Assembly: GCA_021375695.1 (NCBI GenBank)
Contig: JAEPKX010000009.1
Span: 1 to 51,722 of the forward strand
Source: Candidatus Igneacidithiobacillus taupoensis
GTDB lineage: Bacteria; Pseudomonadota; Gammaproteobacteria; Acidithiobacillales; Acidithiobacillaceae
Direction: 5' to 3'
Length of the DNA stretch: 51,722 nucleotides
Numbering within the stretch: position 1 is the first letter of the stretch; every line of letters begins with the position of its first letter. Shown here in pieces: positions 50,478-51,722 of the stretch. A program made the position numbers and the translations under genes. The notes beneath the pieces are model-generated. The model saw nothing but the letters and a program-made list of their open reading frames with translations, was not told where the DNA came from and made no database searches.

Positions 50478-50639
50478 ACCTGAATAATATTAACAACAAG
50501 CTCTCAACCCAAATCAATGGATAGATAATATACCGGGTAATATTTTTTTCAGTAGTATAAAAAAGCGAGTGCCGAGACAGCTTGAGTAAATAGAAAGAAT
50601 GGCAATCATTACCTGCCGGAAGAGAGATTATCTATCTAT

Positions 50640-50747
50640 TTATCCCAGTATGAGACAACCAAGATGCCAATCTGCTTTCTGTCCTTCTTGCCAAATTGCA
50701 TTGGCCAGTGAAGGATATTCCGAACCAGGAGGGTCAATCAACAGCAT
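50640..50747 (-). CDS. Possible 35-residue ORF downstream of psiE-like gene
   Basis: ATG 50747 to stop 50642-50640. Composition (LLIDPPGSEYPSLANAIWQEG...) looks protein-like and it lies 22 bases past the psiE-like stop on the same strand, but it has no ribosome binding site and no recognised family. It could be a remnant or a chance frame. Confidence 0.2.
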   Translation of the reverse strand: MLLIDPPGSEYPSLANAIWQEGQKADWHLGCLILG

Positions 50748-50769
50748 AATCAAATTATAACCAGGAAAC

Positions 50770-51384
50770 TTATCGCTCCCGATTTTCTTTCAGATACCCA
50801 TGTCTGAATCTATTGCTGTACAACTTCAACAATGGTCCATTATCCTGTATTTTGCGATAATGTCTGGCAGGCAATCTATCCTTGGTAACGCCATTTTCTT
50901 GCTTTAATCTGTCTTGTTTATCCATAAGATAATATACGATTCCCAAAAAGAGTACAGCAAATGCAAAAGCAATTAGCCGTAATGCTGTGGTAGGTTCGTT
51001 TTCTAGAACAATAAATTGTCGGGACATGGCAAGTATGGCGATGAGGACTACCGTCTTGACTCTTACAATTTGACCACGATGAGTGACAGTATGAAAAATT
51101 GTATGATTAAATTCCATGGCGATGAGTAAACCTAAAACATCGTCAAAAAATACCGAAATGGTGCTTCGAAATGAAGCAGCTTGATTTATATTCACAAGCA
51201 ATCTATATGTGGCGATACCCAGATGCCAGAGGGCTATTATAATTACTATGGCAAGGAAAAATGAAAGTATCAGGGCAATAATCTGTTCAAAACGTTCATA
51301 AAAGTCAAGGATTGGCCAGCGCCTTCGTAAATTGCCGAATAACCATGGGTAGGGTTGATTTTTTTGCTGGGTTAGATTCGGCAT
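50770..51384 (-). CDS. PsiE-family (phosphate-starvation-inducible) membrane protein
   Basis: 204 residues with four hydrophobic segments: IIALILSFFLAIVIIIALWHLG, FFDDVLGLLIAMEFNHTIF, VKTVVLIAILAMSRQFIVLE and LIAFAFAVLFLGIVYYLM. The EFNHTI motif and the RFEQIIALILSF opening identify the PsiE family (E. coli PsiE is induced by phosphate starvation). ATG 51384 follows AGGAGGATGAAAT. No Pho-box-like repeat is visible upstream, so phosphate control is not shown here. Function is unknown; the C-terminus is basic. Confidence 0.85.
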   Translation of the reverse strand: MPNLTQQKNQPYPWLFGNLRRRWPILDFYERFEQIIALILSFFLAIVIIIALWHLGIATYRLLVNINQAASFRSTISVFFDDVLGLLIAMEFNHTIFHTVTHRGQIVRVKTVVLIAILAMSRQFIVLENEPTTALRLIAFAFAVLFLGIVYYLMDKQDRLKQENGVTKDRLPARHYRKIQDNGPLLKLYSNRFRHGYLKENRER

Positions 51385-51722
51385 ATTTCATCCTCCTGAT
51401 TTTTGGGCTTGCCTGCTACAATTTACCATGGTTCAGAACTTATGGCGAAGAGCAGAAATCCTAGGGTCCAATTCGCCCCCCTCACCAGGCTGTGGCAGCA
51501 GTTTCTCTGAACAGTTTGCCCCAAATCCGAATTTTAGCATAGCTTGTGCCGGAAAGATTGTACGCTGATTGCAGGGTAAACATCTTGATGCTCTTTGGCT
51601 GAATCCTGGAGGAAAGTCTAAGCTAAGAAAGCGCGGCGGAAGCTATGGTTACCTATCGATAAGTTCCAGTTCCGGTTTTTGGTTCCTGAAGGGTTCCAGC
51701 AACCCGGTTGTTTCTACAACAA
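51385..51722. other. 338-base stretch with no gene I can support
   Basis: No frame on either strand has both a start with ribosome binding site and a recognisable product. It must hold the promoter of the psiE-like gene (minus strand). A short inverted repeat TTGTT-TCTAC-AACAA is at the very end. A GGAGGAAAGTC string near 51610 resembles the RNase P RNA start of P4 but the rest does not fit. Confidence 0.5.

Noticed and set aside
51595-51722. RNase P RNA or other structured RNA at the window end
   Set aside because: Only GGAGGAAAGTC matches; the following bases and expected pairing partners do not.
1-51722. Insertion sequences, prophage or integrative elements
   Set aside because: No transposase, integrase or phage gene and no long terminal repeats were seen; both tRNA genes are intact with no adjacent integrase.

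Overview
The window looks like chromosome of an acidophilic, sulfur-oxidising proteobacterium of the Acidithiobacillus type. This is inferred from gene content, not from a marker gene: an exported DsrE-like protein, single-domain rhodanese, a persulfide-sensor-type ArsR regulator, mercuric reductase, UbiD, and the murJ-ribF-ileS-lspA block, in dense gammaproteobacteria-like gene packing with many ATGA, GTGA and TAATG overlaps. No insertion sequence, prophage, CRISPR array or replication origin was found.

Layout. 1-8.7 kb holds tRNA-Leu, a conserved hypothetical, an EamA exporter, and a TetR-controlled dienelactone hydrolase/old-yellow-enzyme pair with two matching operators. tatD (apparently with a CTG start), tcdA, an SCP2-like protein paired with a cytosolic PhnD-like binding protein, ubiD and tRNA-Gly follow. 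8.8-17.2 kb is one co-oriented cluster: an ArsR regulator with the BigR/SqrR/YgaV cysteine spacing, a tripartite RND efflux system, a DUF2892 membrane protein, membrane rhodanese, glutaredoxin, thioredoxin-2 and a Nit-type amidase. A Tat-exported DsrE-like gene lies next to it. 17.7-35.6 kb is mostly housekeeping: an SbmA-like ABC transporter, a thioredoxin-fold protein, a small basic protein behind a sigma-54/IHF-like promoter, lspA-ileS-ribF-murJ, a PilZ-TPR protein, soluble lytic transglycosylase, a metal ABC transporter without a binding-protein gene, and a phosphohexomutase.

35.6-45.5 kb reads as a phosphate-starvation island. It has sqdB (sulfolipid head-group synthesis), an MFS transporter behind a perfect 11-bp tandem Pho-box-like repeat, an Agt-like glycosyltransferase overlapping a PlcP-like phospholipase C (phospholipid-to-glycolipid remodelling), an orphan OmpR/PhoB-type regulator whose receiver carries Glu at the phospho-acceptor position, exbB-exbD-tonB, a secreted RNase T2 and a secreted PF04185 phosphoesterase. 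Two further Pho-box-like arrays precede the regulator and exbB and share one three-part motif. Together these genes would replace phospholipids, scavenge phosphate from RNA and organic phosphates, and energise outer-membrane uptake.

45.6-51.7 kb has a DHA2-type MFS exporter, an unusual merA-merR pair with a classical mer operator but no transport genes, a secreted hypothetical protein and a PsiE-family membrane protein. The last 338 bases hold no gene I can support.
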